The notes beneath the pieces are model-generated. The model did not search any database. It saw only the letters and a program-made list of their open reading frames with translations, and had not been told where the DNA came from. Position numbers and translations under genes: made by a program. DNA of 64,000 nucleotides from contig CAYXFU010000006.1 in NCBI GenBank assembly GCA_964464375.1, forward strand, positions 59,615 through 123,614, given 5' to 3'. The stretch comes from CAIOZA01 sp964464375 (GTDB lineage Bacteria > Bacteroidota > Ignavibacteria > Kapaibacteriales > UBA2268). This document shows positions 55,845-64,000 of the stretch, piece after piece (position 1 is the first letter of the stretch; every line of letters starts with the position of its first letter).

Positions 55845-55896
55845 CTATTCACTCAATTATATTTTAAAGAGAACGAATCAGCCCTGCTCTTGAGAG
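55845..55896 (+). repeat. 52-bp direct repeat, left copy (mate at 57035-57086)
   Basis: CTATTCACTCAAT then TATATTTTAAAGAG then AACGAATCAGCCCTGCTCTT and GAGAG. The copy at 57035-57086 matches at 50 of 52 positions, same orientation, 1190 bases apart. It bounds the hicBA region. Confidence 0.85.
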
Positions 55897-55943
55897 GGAA
55901 TCAAAGGCGTGTGAAAATCCCAGAATCACATAGGAATTACATA

Positions 55944-56186
55944 TTAATCAAAAAGTTCTTGCATTATTTGACTTTTGGGTAGATTAAAATGATTCGACAC
56001 ATCAGACAATATGGATGAAATAGTGCCAACCTTTAGTGGATCGTGGGAAGGAATAGTAATATGATGTTCACCTGAGTTTTGTGTTGTAAGACGGATGTGA
56101 CTACCTTTCTGTCTAGTTATATTGTAGCCATATTTTATAAGCAGCTTAGCAAACTGAATTCCGGTCATATCTCGGGGTATTTTCAT
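55944..56186 (-). CDS. hicA: HicA-type toxin (YcfA family mRNA interferase)
   Basis: 80 aa. KIPRDMTGIQFAKLLIKYGYNITRQKGSHIRLTTQ then HHITIPSHDPLKVGTISSILSDVSNHF is HicA throughout; the His in QKGSHIRL is the catalytic residue. HicA cleaves mRNA when its antitoxin is lost. It overlaps the antitoxin stop by 4 bases (ATGA). Gene order is antitoxin first, the reverse of canonical hicAB. The module is enclosed by 52-bp direct repeats. Confidence 0.9.
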   Translation of the reverse strand: MKIPRDMTGIQFAKLLIKYGYNITRQKGSHIRLTTQNSGEHHITIPSHDPLKVGTISSILSDVSNHFNLPKSQIMQELFD

Positions 56187-56392
56187 GCGATTGCGAAAAC
56201 TTCATCTCTAACAAAATGCATTCTCGCAATTTTGGGCAAATCTTTTTCATCGAAATGACACAGCACAGCTTCGTTTATGTTGCTTTTCAGTTCCTCGATA
56301 GTTTCACCCTGAGTGAATATGCTGTGGTTTAGTGCTTTCGCTATATATCCGCCTTCAGGATCTTCTTCTATTACAAAAATAATCTCATTCAT
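56183..56392 (-). CDS. hicB: HicB-like antitoxin, short form
   Basis: 69 aa. MNEIIFVIEEDPEGGYIAKALNHSIFTQGETIEELKSNINEAV is the HicB partial-RNase-H-like fold (DUF1902-like), often misannotated as a 2-oxoisovalerate dehydrogenase subunit. No C-terminal HTH or RHH DNA-binding domain, so autoregulation by this protein alone is doubtful. Neutralises HicA by covering its active site. Probable promoter in the AT-rich ~120 bases upstream. Confidence 0.82.
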   Translation of the reverse strand: MNEIIFVIEEDPEGGYIAKALNHSIFTQGETIEELKSNINEAVLCHFDEKDLPKIARMHFVRDEVFAIA

Positions 56393-56600
56393 TGATTGAC
56401 TCTTTGATATTAATTATTGAATAGATTTTTAACGTAATTCAGCATTATTAATTTTATTAACAAGAAAGATGATTGAAAACTCGACATAAAAAATTATTTT
56501 CCTCACCCTTGTAACTTTTCTTCGCATTAATGTGTTATATTATTATATTTGTAGAAAATAATTGAAATTAATAATACAAACCAGTTTGTTATGGGAAAAA

Positions 56601-56671
56601 TATCGCGTAGCGATTAAATATTGGTAGCACAATGTCCGCCAGATAGAATTTATCGCGTAGCGATTAAATAT
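56601..56671 (+). repeat. Two 21-bp repeats with a 50-base period
   Basis: TATCGCGTAGCGATTAAATA plus T at 56601-56621 and again at 56651-56671. The core ATCGC-GTA-GCGAT is palindromic, so this resembles dispersed extragenic palindromes, not CRISPR (only two copies). Confidence 0.75.
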
Positions 56672-56897
56672 GTAACCTCTACGAGGTAATAATTATTTCG
56701 TGGGTTCCGTTTTCTACCAATATCAAATCCCTAAAGGGATAGAAGGATTTGAATGAAATTGTATTCTGTATTCTCCCCTCATGTCTGAATCGCGGATTTA
56801 TAGGATTAAAGGATTGCACGGATTAGATGCAGAGCCATGTGCATATAGGAATCAATTTTATTCTGTATTCTCACCTTTTGAGAGCAGCTGTAAATCT

Positions 56898-57042
56898 ATG
56901 AATAGCCACGAGCTTTAGCTCGTGGTGAAAAGAAAAACGAGATTTATTTTGGGGATTTATCCCCACAAAAAGAGTAATTTCGACTAAAGTCGATTAAAAT
57001 AATCTTGAAATTTTCCACGAGCTAAAGCTCGTGGCTATTCAT
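56898..57042. repeat. BIME-like composite inverted repeat
   Basis: Arms of 28 bases (56898-56925 and 57015-57042) are exact reverse complements; each arm itself contains a 9-bp hairpin, CCACGAGCT-TT-AGCTCGTGG. Between them are two more palindromes, GGGGATTTATCCCC (about 56952) and TCGACTAAAGTCGA (about 56978). Such nested short palindromes with a GCTTTAGC core resemble REP elements. Confidence 0.8.
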
Positions 57043-57086
57043 TCAATAATATTTTAAAGAGAACGAATCAGCCCTGCTCTTGAGAG
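57035..57086 (+). repeat. 52-bp direct repeat, right copy (mate at 55845-55896)
   Basis: CTATTCATTCAAT, AATATTTTAAAGAG, AACGAATCAGCCCTGCTCTT, GAGAG. Two mismatches against the left copy. Its left end abuts the composite palindrome. Confidence 0.85.
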
Positions 57087-57185
57087 TGGATATCACCCAA
57101 TTTTGTTTTTCAAAAAAAATATTACTAGATTACAGCATCAGAAGATGGAACGATGCAAAGGGTTCAAAAAATGCTTCTCTCGTTC

Positions 57186-60100
57186 CTAAAAATCAAATTT
57201 GAGCTTTACTTCCCAATCCTTCTGATTACGTGATACGTTCGAAGGCGGGTTAACTGATTTGCTGAACTGGAAGAAAAGAGATTTTAGCAAATCAGGATAT
57301 AATAACATTCCAACAGGAATCTCAGCCGTAAATTCGTTATTATTCATAAAGTCAGCGACTGTACCACCAACATTCCACGTTATGCCACCGATTTGACCTG
57401 TTAGTTTCAGCTTTGCATTCTGGAATGATCCACCCTGCAGATCAATGTCTGCACTGGATATGAATGATCCTTGCAGCATTTCTGTAACCGATTTTGAAAG
57501 CATAGCCGCAACAGTTGATGCACCGATTTCATCAACACCCAACGGCTTGCCGCCACTGGATGGTGCCTCGAACTCTGTTTTGGTCATCCCGAATCCTAAC
57601 AGGAACAGAGCATTTTCGCGGATTTTCGTGGAATCACCTCTGGCTGATTCACCATCTAAACTATAATCGAATGTGATAAGCGGATTATTCTTAGTTCCGG
57701 CGATATACATATCAACAGTGAAGTTTCTTGTTCTATTCTTGAGATTAGTCTGACCGCGATAAGTAGCTTTTAAGTTCAATCCCGGATTATCAATCGAACC
57801 TGTCGGGAAGCTAACATTACCGCCGATATTAAATACTTTAATAAATTTCATTGTTGAATTTTGTTTCAGTATCAAGTCACCAATAATTAAGTTTTGTTTC
57901 TTTTCTGGGTTAACAAAGTAGTGAATTGCCGTATTGGGATCTTTTGTCGTGACCACTGCATAGACCTGACCGAAACGGTTTAATTCCATCAGGATTTCCA
58001 TTGGATTTACGAACGTAACGTACATGTCGTAATGGATGATATCAGCAAAACTTTTTTCTCCATTACCCGACTTAGACTTCTCTTCCTGCTTTCTTGTATT
58101 CCCATTAGCATTAAGAGCATTATCAATAGAATCCCTATTGAATTCTTTGACGAAAATTTTTGAACCCTTTATTTCATACTTCAAGGCGGAATTGAGCAAT
58201 TGATCTCTTGTTTCAATAGCAGGCATGTTGATGCGGGATTTAAGGATCGAAACATCTCCGGACAAATAAGGATCAGTAAATGAGCCATAAAACCTTATTG
58301 GTGCTTTCCCGGATGCAACAATGAAATCACCGTACAATGTAGGCATATTCTTGATTGACTGCATTCCGAGAAGTTTTATTCCTTTTGACTTAATGTATAA
58401 ATCAAAACCCTCAATATCGAAATTTTTTAGTTTTACAGTTCCATCGATATAAGCTCTACCTAGCGGGAGGTCAGCAATGTTGTTCTCCAAAACTACATTC
58501 TTTAAAGTAAGATCATCTTTTACGATATCTATCACTCCACTTGCTGAATAATAGAGATTATTCGTTACCATGAGGAAATTCGCTTTTTTGGCGGTTATCT
58601 GCCCGCCATAGAATATGTCATGTTTGGTCCCGGTAACATTGATTGTGGCATCTGCGGTACCCTTCATGTTGGTTATTACCGGCGGAATGAAAGGTCCTAC
58701 GATGGCAAGGGGAAGATCATAAGCCTTTGTTATGATAATTACCTGTCTGCCTTCGATAAACCTGTCTCCATCGCTATAAATGGCTAAATCAACAGGAAGT
58801 GTTTTTATTCCAATATTCAGTATTTCCTTCTTCGAAGTAGTATTTTGTAAGCGTACATATCCTGTTAGGTTTTTGTTAGAATAATCGGCAGATCCACTCA
58901 GCCAACCCAGATAGCTGTCTTTAGACATCAGATCACCAGTCTCAAGTTTGCAGGACATTGTTGGAGCATTAAGACTGTCATTGATGGTCAGACTAAAGTT
59001 TTTCAGAGTACCTGATAGATTCTCAGTGTATCTCTTATAATTATCAGGTATGAAATAGTTGATCTCATTTACTGGAAAATCATTTACACTAATTTTAAAA
59101 TCATTTGCATAGGATGGGTTAATCAAACCACTGAGTTGAATCTTCTCAGCTCCGTTTCTATGCATCACAATATTCTTAATATCAAGACCTGTTCTGGTCA
59201 ACTGCATATTAATCTGTTCGCTGTTATTCCAGTAGAATTTATTAATAAAAGCCATTTTCAGGGAATCCATTTTGAATTCATAGTTTTCAGGATTGAATGT
59301 CAATAAACCATGAGTGCGGAAATCCAGGAAACTATTCAAAACAGTTGACATTTTCATAGTCATTTTATCGTTTCTGTAGAAGAACTCTGCATAAGGCTTG
59401 TCAAAAGTTAAAGAATTAATCAAACTCTCTGTGTGTCCCTCTAATCTCACAGATACTTCTTCAAAGTTTGGAATGGAATCCTTAAGATTCATATCTACTT
59501 TAATAGATATATCCATAGGATTCAATGAAATATTAGCTGATGAATTCTTATAATAAAAATGTTCTACTTTCAGACTCTTCAGATCCATAATACTTGAATT
59601 TTCATCCACATTTACAGTCATATCAATTTCGGCATTGCAGGATAAGTTGTCCTGTTGAATAGCAATGGCAATAGGGGTTATATCCTTGAGTTTGGCTTTC
59701 AGATTCATATTGAATGGTTTAAAACTACCATGCTTCCGATAATTAAAAATGTAAGGTGTAAACCCTTTATCGGTTTGACTCATGAGACCAAAAACCTTTT
59801 TGTTAATCAAAGTTATAAGTTCTCCGATCGGATAATCGGCAATAAAGGCAAAATCACCGACACTATAACTGCCTGTTAAGTCAACTTCGAAAAGATTAGA
59901 TTTTATACTAATTGATCTGTTCCCATCATCAAACTTTTTAACGTCAACATCTAAGCTGAATGGCATTAATGCTCTGTTTTTGAAAAGCATATTATCGATT
60001 TGAGCATTAAGAATCGTATTCATTTCATCAGGATTGAATCCAGCACCGTCAATTTTAATGGTTGATTCCACATACTCAGGAGCCATTTCATTCTGGAAAA

Positions 60101-61817
60101 GTTTAGCCATGTTGAATTCATCTAATTTTACTATCAGATTATATTTGGGATTTTTTAGATTTGCAAAATCCAGATTACCTGTGATATTTACTTTTGAATA
60201 ATCTGATGAACGTATGGTTGAATCTTTATATCCATGCCTTAATGCCATGCTTAATGTGTCAATATTTATCCGAGCACCTTTGGAGACTTGAGCATTTAAA
60301 TTCAATTGACCAATATTGTATTTATTAAAATCAGAATTATTAATTTTTAGAATTACTTTTGAATTCATATTCTGAAAATCTGTACCGCTACCAGTGAGAT
60401 TTGCTTCCCCGTTTAATCGGCTTATCAGTTCATTGTTTTCAAGCAATCCACCAAGGTTAAAATCTTCGAAAATGAGGTCGGCTTTATAAGATAATTTCTC
60501 ATGGAACCCCATTCCAAGTGGACCTTTAAATTTACCATTCGGAGTTTCAATCTTCAAATTGGCAAACAGAGAATCATTTGAATATACAGCCGAGATATTA
60601 TCTATTTTCAAAATATCTAAATGCGGAAGATTTACTTTGTAATACTCAAGAATTTTTTTGAAATCATTCTGGACAATCTCAGAATTACTGATTGTTGCAG
60701 TTATTTGCATTCCTTTTGAATCAATAGCTTCCCTAAATTTGCCACTTATTAAAATATGACTTTTGCCTTTGTCTATTATCAGATTGTTGAAGTCAAGATT
60801 ATTCGGTTTCCCCGAAGCGTTTAACTTCAGATCAATTAATTCATCCAACGGAGGGACGCTACTTACAAACTTATTAAGCGAGCGTAGAGTCATATTCTTG
60901 AGTGCAATGCTCATGTTGTAAATCGAATTTTTTATAGAAGAATCTGAAATGGACTTATAGATATTAAAATCCTTGCTGGAAGCAGTGACATTTACATCGG
61001 CAACATTAGTCAATAAACGCAGGTGGCTGATCTCTATACCAGGATTCTTAACAGAAACCTGAAGGCTAAGATTTTTAACTTTGATATTATTATTAACTTC
61101 ATCGAATTCAAATTTATCTATCTGGGCAAATATCTTATCCTTCATTATCTCTGCTTTAGCTTTCAATTTGACATTTAGATTTTTGAGATAAAGATTAGAA
61201 AAGTCGAAATTTTTATTAACAGAATCCCTTGGTGTTGGATCAAAGACTAACATTTTCCCGTTGATGATCTCTAACTTCTGAAGATCAAATATCCAGTTAA
61301 GCTTTTTTGATGAAGAAGTATCTGTACTGGGCTTGGAGAGATGAGTAAAATTCCAGGTTCCATCCTTTATATTTTTTATCAGCTTAATCGATGGGTTGAC
61401 TAATTCAACAGATTTGATATATAAGTAATTACTTAAAATTGGACTAAACGAATAGCTGATATGCACTTTGCTTGCATACGCCAAGGTATCACCTGCTGCA
61501 AGCAATCTTAAATCCCAGATTTGAATGCCATCGAACGGCATTATTTTAATGTCTGAGGCTTCAATCTTACCTTCCAGTTGATCGTTAACTATATTCAGAA
61601 CCCACCCATAAAATGTGGTTCTAAACCACTTTGATTGGGATAATCCTACAAATGCGGCCGAGATTATTGTAAAAAATAATAATAGAAAGATTGCAAACCG
61701 AAGAATATATTTGCGAAGCCTGAAAAATTTTGACTTTTTTACAGGTGCTATCTTCTCATTTGAAGTATCTTCTACTCTATCGTCAGGGTGTATATTTTTG
61801 TTTTCGTTTTCGGACAT
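57186..61817 (-). CDS. tamB: Translocation and assembly module protein TamB (AsmA/DUF490 family)
   Basis: 1543 aa. Near the N-terminus a single TM (KYILRFAIFLLLFFTIISAAFVGLS) anchors it in the inner membrane, followed by the AsmA-like start (GWVLNIVNDQLEGKIEASDIKIMPFDGIQIWDLRL) and a long beta-rich periplasmic groove of DUF748/AsmA repeats. The C-terminal DUF490 domain is recognisable (NLIIGDLILKQNSTMKFIKVFNIGGNVSFPTGSIDNPGLNLKATYRGQTNLKNRT). TamB bridges inner and outer membranes for lipid or barrel assembly. No TamA/BamA partner in the window. Length is in the family range. Confidence 0.92.
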   Translation of the reverse strand: MSENENKNIHPDDRVEDTSNEKIAPVKKSKFFRLRKYILRFAIFLLLFFTIISAAFVGLSQSKWFRTTFYGWVLNIVNDQLEGKIEASDIKIMPFDGIQIWDLRLLAAGDTLAYASKVHISYSFSPILSNYLYIKSVELVNPSIKLIKNIKDGTWNFTHLSKPSTDTSSSKKLNWIFDLQKLEIINGKMLVFDPTPRDSVNKNFDFSNLYLKNLNVKLKAKAEIMKDKIFAQIDKFEFDEVNNNIKVKNLSLQVSVKNPGIEISHLRLLTNVADVNVTASSKDFNIYKSISDSSIKNSIYNMSIALKNMTLRSLNKFVSSVPPLDELIDLKLNASGKPNNLDFNNLIIDKGKSHILISGKFREAIDSKGMQITATISNSEIVQNDFKKILEYYKVNLPHLDILKIDNISAVYSNDSLFANLKIETPNGKFKGPLGMGFHEKLSYKADLIFEDFNLGGLLENNELISRLNGEANLTGSGTDFQNMNSKVILKINNSDFNKYNIGQLNLNAQVSKGARINIDTLSMALRHGYKDSTIRSSDYSKVNITGNLDFANLKNPKYNLIVKLDEFNMAKLFQNEMAPEYVESTIKIDGAGFNPDEMNTILNAQIDNMLFKNRALMPFSLDVDVKKFDDGNRSISIKSNLFEVDLTGSYSVGDFAFIADYPIGELITLINKKVFGLMSQTDKGFTPYIFNYRKHGSFKPFNMNLKAKLKDITPIAIAIQQDNLSCNAEIDMTVNVDENSSIMDLKSLKVEHFYYKNSSANISLNPMDISIKVDMNLKDSIPNFEEVSVRLEGHTESLINSLTFDKPYAEFFYRNDKMTMKMSTVLNSFLDFRTHGLLTFNPENYEFKMDSLKMAFINKFYWNNSEQINMQLTRTGLDIKNIVMHRNGAEKIQLSGLINPSYANDFKISVNDFPVNEINYFIPDNYKRYTENLSGTLKNFSLTINDSLNAPTMSCKLETGDLMSKDSYLGWLSGSADYSNKNLTGYVRLQNTTSKKEILNIGIKTLPVDLAIYSDGDRFIEGRQVIIITKAYDLPLAIVGPFIPPVITNMKGTADATINVTGTKHDIFYGGQITAKKANFLMVTNNLYYSASGVIDIVKDDLTLKNVVLENNIADLPLGRAYIDGTVKLKNFDIEGFDLYIKSKGIKLLGMQSIKNMPTLYGDFIVASGKAPIRFYGSFTDPYLSGDVSILKSRINMPAIETRDQLLNSALKYEIKGSKIFVKEFNRDSIDNALNANGNTRKQEEKSKSGNGEKSFADIIHYDMYVTFVNPMEILMELNRFGQVYAVVTTKDPNTAIHYFVNPEKKQNLIIGDLILKQNSTMKFIKVFNIGGNVSFPTGSIDNPGLNLKATYRGQTNLKNRTRNFTVDMYIAGTKNNPLITFDYSLDGESARGDSTKIRENALFLLGFGMTKTEFEAPSSGGKPLGVDEIGASTVAAMLSKSVTEMLQGSFISSADIDLQGGSFQNAKLKLTGQIGGITWNVGGTVADFMNNNEFTAEIPVGMLLYPDLLKSLFFQFSKSVNPPSNVSRNQKDWEVKLKFDF

Positions 61818-62021
61818 TCAGAAATAGAAATTCCACATTATATTAAACTAATTATATAAATACGTATTAGTTGATTTGTAATTTAATAAATTAGATTATA
61901 TTTACACATTTGATTTACATTATTTAAAATTAAGAAAAGAAATTAGTGTTTTTTTCGTGATAGATGAATAATTTAGGTAAATTTGAAAACCTAGAAAACT
62001 ATTTAATCATAAGGGAAATAT
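61818..62021. promoter_or_regulatory. Divergent promoter region between tamB and the histidine kinase
   Basis: 204 AT-rich bases between two genes transcribed apart. An AAGGGA Shine-Dalgarno (62011-62016) precedes the TTG start at 62022. No clear operator or hairpin. Confidence 0.45.
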
Positions 62022-63608
62022 TTGGCATCTAAATTGTCACTAAGGGTTCGTCTTTCGATGTGGTATAGTGCTATCGTTGCAGTATCCTTACTGGCATTCG
62101 GAGCTTATACCTATTTTTCTGTTATGAATGATCTCCATTCAAATCTCGATGCTTCGATTGTCCGAGTGGCTAATTCACTTGATTATGTGATAAAGAAAAA
62201 GCCAAAGAGTGAATTCCAAAAAAATAAATCTGATAAACTCAGGAAAGACGATAAATTTGAGTTGTTCAGAGAAAGTGAACGTGCCAGATTCGTTGGACCA
62301 TTGCGTCCGGCAATTTCTAAATCGGCAGAATCTGAAGAAACACCTGACATTGTCTGGTCTGCCGTTTATGAACATATCCTTCTTAATCCAAGAAATTATT
62401 TCATTCAGGTTGCCGATACAAGTAATGAGATTATATGGAGGTCAAAAAATCTTGCCAACGATTCACTACCCAAATTAAATGATATTGACTTGTTTTTGAG
62501 AAAGGATACAATCTCCTTAAAGAATAAAGATTCAATAATTAATTTAACTTACGATAAAGATGCTTCGGTAAAAATTGATTCTCTCTTTGCGAATTTAAAT
62601 ATTCATGGAGAAGCCGTCAGATTATTAGTCAAACAAACTGATAATGCTGTCATATCGATTGGTTATATATTGTCGGACATCAACTCAACTACAAATCAGT
62701 TATTTGCAATTCAGATTATTGCATTCCCGTTCATCTTGATTATTTCAGTAATTGGTGGACTTTTACTGTCAAAAGTATCATTAAAAACAATAGAGAATAT
62801 CACTCAGGAAGCTGACGCCATTTCAGCCAGCAATCTTAGTAACAGGTTGCCTGTCATCAACACCAATGACGAAGTTGGGCATTTAACACGAACGCTCAAT
62901 CAAATGATAGAACGGTTGGAAAGCTCATTCAATCAGATTAAGAAGTTTACGTCTGATGCTTCTCACGAACTACGTACACCTCTGACCATTTTGCAGGGTG
63001 AACTCGAAATAGCTCTCCACAGCCAGAAGACACCAGCCCAATATGAAGATATAATCATCAGTGCTCTCGAAGAAGTTGCTAGATTGACAAACGTAGTAGA
63101 AACCCTACTAGATTTATCAAGAGCCGAAAGCGGTCAGGTTAAGATGAACCTCACCGAAGGAAGCCTTACGAAACTTCTGATAGATATGTCTGAAGATGCC
63201 GAGATACTTGCAGAATCAAGAGGTGTAAACGTTACCTCTGAAATTGAGCCGGATGTGAATCTGCCTTTTGATAGCGCGAGAATGCATCAGGCAATATTGA
63301 ATATTGTCGATAACGCGATCAAATATACAAAGAAGGGTGGAAATGTATTAATTCAGCTAATCAAGACTAAAGATAATGCTGAAATAATTATTTCCGATAC
63401 CGGAAACGGTATTCCTGCTGATGATCTCCCTTATATCTTTGACAGATTATATCGTGTTGACAAAGCACGTTCAAGCAACATCTTTGGTGTTGGACTTGGT
63501 CTGGCAATTGTTAAATGGATAATCGAAGGTCATAACGGCAAAATTTCTGTTGAAAGTGAAGTCAACAAAGGTACAAAGTTTACAATTCGGCTTAAACTAA
63601 AGCATTAA
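62022..63608 (+). CDS. Sensor histidine kinase, HAMP-HisKA-HATPase (CusS-like)
   Basis: 528 aa; TTG start with AAGGGA 5 bases upstream. TM1 (MWYSAIVAVSLLAFGAYTYF), a periplasmic sensing region with Lys/Arg-rich segment (about 35-210), TM2 (LFAIQIIAFPFILIISVIGGLLL), HAMP (about 235-290), HisKA with phospho-His315 in DASHELRTPLT, and HATPase_c with N-box NIVDNAIKYT, DTGNGIPADDLPYIFDRLYRVDKARSSN and GVGLGLAIVKWI. No response regulator adjoins it, so its partner is elsewhere. Signal unknown; the general architecture resembles CusS/BaeS-type envelope sensors. Confidence 0.94.
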   Translation: MASKLSLRVRLSMWYSAIVAVSLLAFGAYTYFSVMNDLHSNLDASIVRVANSLDYVIKKKPKSEFQKNKSDKLRKDDKFELFRESERARFVGPLRPAISKSAESEETPDIVWSAVYEHILLNPRNYFIQVADTSNEIIWRSKNLANDSLPKLNDIDLFLRKDTISLKNKDSIINLTYDKDASVKIDSLFANLNIHGEAVRLLVKQTDNAVISIGYILSDINSTTNQLFAIQIIAFPFILIISVIGGLLLSKVSLKTIENITQEADAISASNLSNRLPVINTNDEVGHLTRTLNQMIERLESSFNQIKKFTSDASHELRTPLTILQGELEIALHSQKTPAQYEDIIISALEEVARLTNVVETLLDLSRAESGQVKMNLTEGSLTKLLIDMSEDAEILAESRGVNVTSEIEPDVNLPFDSARMHQAILNIVDNAIKYTKKGGNVLIQLIKTKDNAEIIISDTGNGIPADDLPYIFDRLYRVDKARSSNIFGVGLGLAIVKWIIEGHNGKISVESEVNKGTKFTIRLKLKH

Positions 63609-63680
63609 AAGTAAATTTATCTCAAACAGATATAAGAATATTTTTTACTTTTTCTTTTAAAATTTAACCTCTTATTAAAT

Positions 63681-63716
63681 ATCATCAACCCCATGCTTTA
63701 GCTTGGGGCTGATGAT
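63681..63716 (+). repeat. REP-like palindrome after the histidine kinase
   Basis: ATCATCAACCCCA (63681-63693) and TGGGGCTGATGAT (63704-63716), one mismatch, around TGCTTTAGCT. Same GCTTTAGC core as the palindromes at 56906 and 57015. No T-run, so not a normal terminator. Confidence 0.65.
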
Positions 63717-63770
63717 AAAATGTATGTATATTAGTTGGACTCCACCTGCATAGGAGTAGCCCATCTAGGC

Positions 63771-63878
63771 TTATATCTTCACAAATTTCCCAAATCTGAC
63801 CCCAATTCTTACAAAATACATACCCGGAGCCAAGCCGGAGACATTGATTCTTTGTCCCCCGACAGGAAGATATTTAGA
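63771..63878 (-). pseudogene. Orphan T9SS C-terminal sorting-tail remnant
   Basis: Minus-strand reading ending at TAA (63771-63773) gives SKYLPVGGQRINVSGLAPGM followed by YFVRIGVRFGKFVKI, the end of a T9SS sorting domain, but a TAG at 63879-63881 precedes it in frame and no start is available. It matches the esterase tail (17740-17830) closely, including SGLAPGMYFVRIG. A relic of a lost or frameshifted gene is the best reading; a programmed frameshift or a gene ending beyond the window cannot be excluded. Confidence 0.6.
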
Positions 63879-64000
63879 CTATTTGCATCATTTTTAGGCA
63901 TTAATTGCATCTTTTTTGGCACTTTTGGCACTATTTGAATGAACGAAAAGGTATATAAAATCTCGTTAATCACCTTATATTACAATCATCTTACTTTTGG
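63879..64000. other. Right-edge non-coding stretch
   Basis: Low-complexity sequence with repeated TTTTTGGCA/TTTTAGGCA-like steps (about 63891-63930). No gene seen; a gene reading in from outside the window could be cut here. Confidence 0.35.

Larger units (their letters stand above)
56393..57185. repeat. Repeat-dense intergenic region upstream of hicB and behind tamB
   Basis: About 790 bases without a gene. Contains a 20-bp repeat TATCGCGTAGCGATTAAATA twice (56601, 56651); related palindromes ACCTCTACGAGGT (about 56674) and ATCCCTAAAGGGAT (about 56727); tandem TATTCTGTATTCTC tags (about 56762 and 56859); GAATCGCGGATTTATAGGAT (about 56788); and a composite palindrome (56898-57042). It ends in the second 52-bp repeat (57035-57086). 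Confidence 0.8.

Noticed and set aside
55758..55982. Open frame with HSERSEES near the start after maeB
   Set aside because: It translates a common dispersed repeat and its terminator; no start signal or conserved domain.
56601..56671. Two identical 20-bp repeats 50 bases apart looked like a minimal CRISPR
   Set aside because: Only two copies, a palindromic core shared with other dispersed repeats, and no cas genes in the window.

Overview
The window looks like chromosome from an AT-rich, Gram-negative, probably anaerobic or facultative member of the Bacteroidota/Chlorobiota side of the FCB group, most like Ignavibacteria or 'Kapabacteria' lineages. This placement is inference. The support is three long secreted proteins with type IX secretion (T9SS) C-terminal sorting tails and a fourth orphan tail, many outer-membrane and envelope proteins (TamB, OmpA-type, TolC, lipoprotein adaptor), HslUV plus RNase Y, a GH57 glucanotransferase-type enzyme, [FeFe]-hydrogenase maturases, and intergenic regions full of short palindromic repeats. 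No rRNA, tRNA, CRISPR array, transposase or prophage was seen. Layout: 1-271 holds the start of a CheB-like receiver gene cut by the window edge; 349-2829 a five-LysM MltD-type lytic transglycosylase; 3025-9847 a four-gene RND efflux operon (tolC-like, tetR, adaptor, pump); 9956-12325 a T9SS-exported BNR/Ig-like protein; 12734-14221 dnaA; 14799-17035 rny, a structured RNA candidate (possibly 6S RNA) and zapA; 17740-21314 a T9SS-exported esterase, a small barrel protein and a DUF3800 protein; 21644-23654 hslVU. From 23824 to 31438, on the minus strand, lies a metabolic block: leuD, leuC, a lone receiver, a class III CoA-transferase, an HMG-CoA-lyase-like enzyme, an MFS carrier and an aldehyde dehydrogenase. 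31632-34860 carries an NAD(P)-binding protein, a small barrel protein and a GH57 enzyme. 34857-42045 is a MoxR/DUF58/BatA-type operon with a large T9SS protein embedded in it. 42152-44835 encodes a GT39-like membrane protein and a class A beta-lactamase-like serine hydrolase. 44997-48756 is hydE-MFS-hydG. 49011-55728 encodes a double OmpA-domain protein, an M13 peptidase and a malic enzyme fused to a phosphotransacetylase domain. 55845-57086 is a hicBA toxin-antitoxin island bounded by 52-bp direct repeats and packed with palindromes. 57186-61817 is tamB, 62022-63608 a histidine kinase, and the right end holds an orphan T9SS tail. Functional themes: envelope building and turnover (MltD, RNase Y/ZapA neighbourhood, TamB, OmpA, MoxR-VWA), export (RND efflux, T9SS cargo), protein quality control (HslUV, M13), and organic-acid/CoA-thioester metabolism (LeuCD, CoA-transferase, lyase, MaeB). 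The best second-look items are: the repeat-bounded hicBA island; the in-frame palindromic repeats inside the T9SS tail of the esterase; the putative structured RNA between zapA and rny; the CoA-transferase/HMGL pair next to LeuCD with no leuA or leuB; and the MFS gene inserted between hydE and hydG. I did not find a clear, wholly new multi-gene system. All family assignments come from reading motifs, with no database search.
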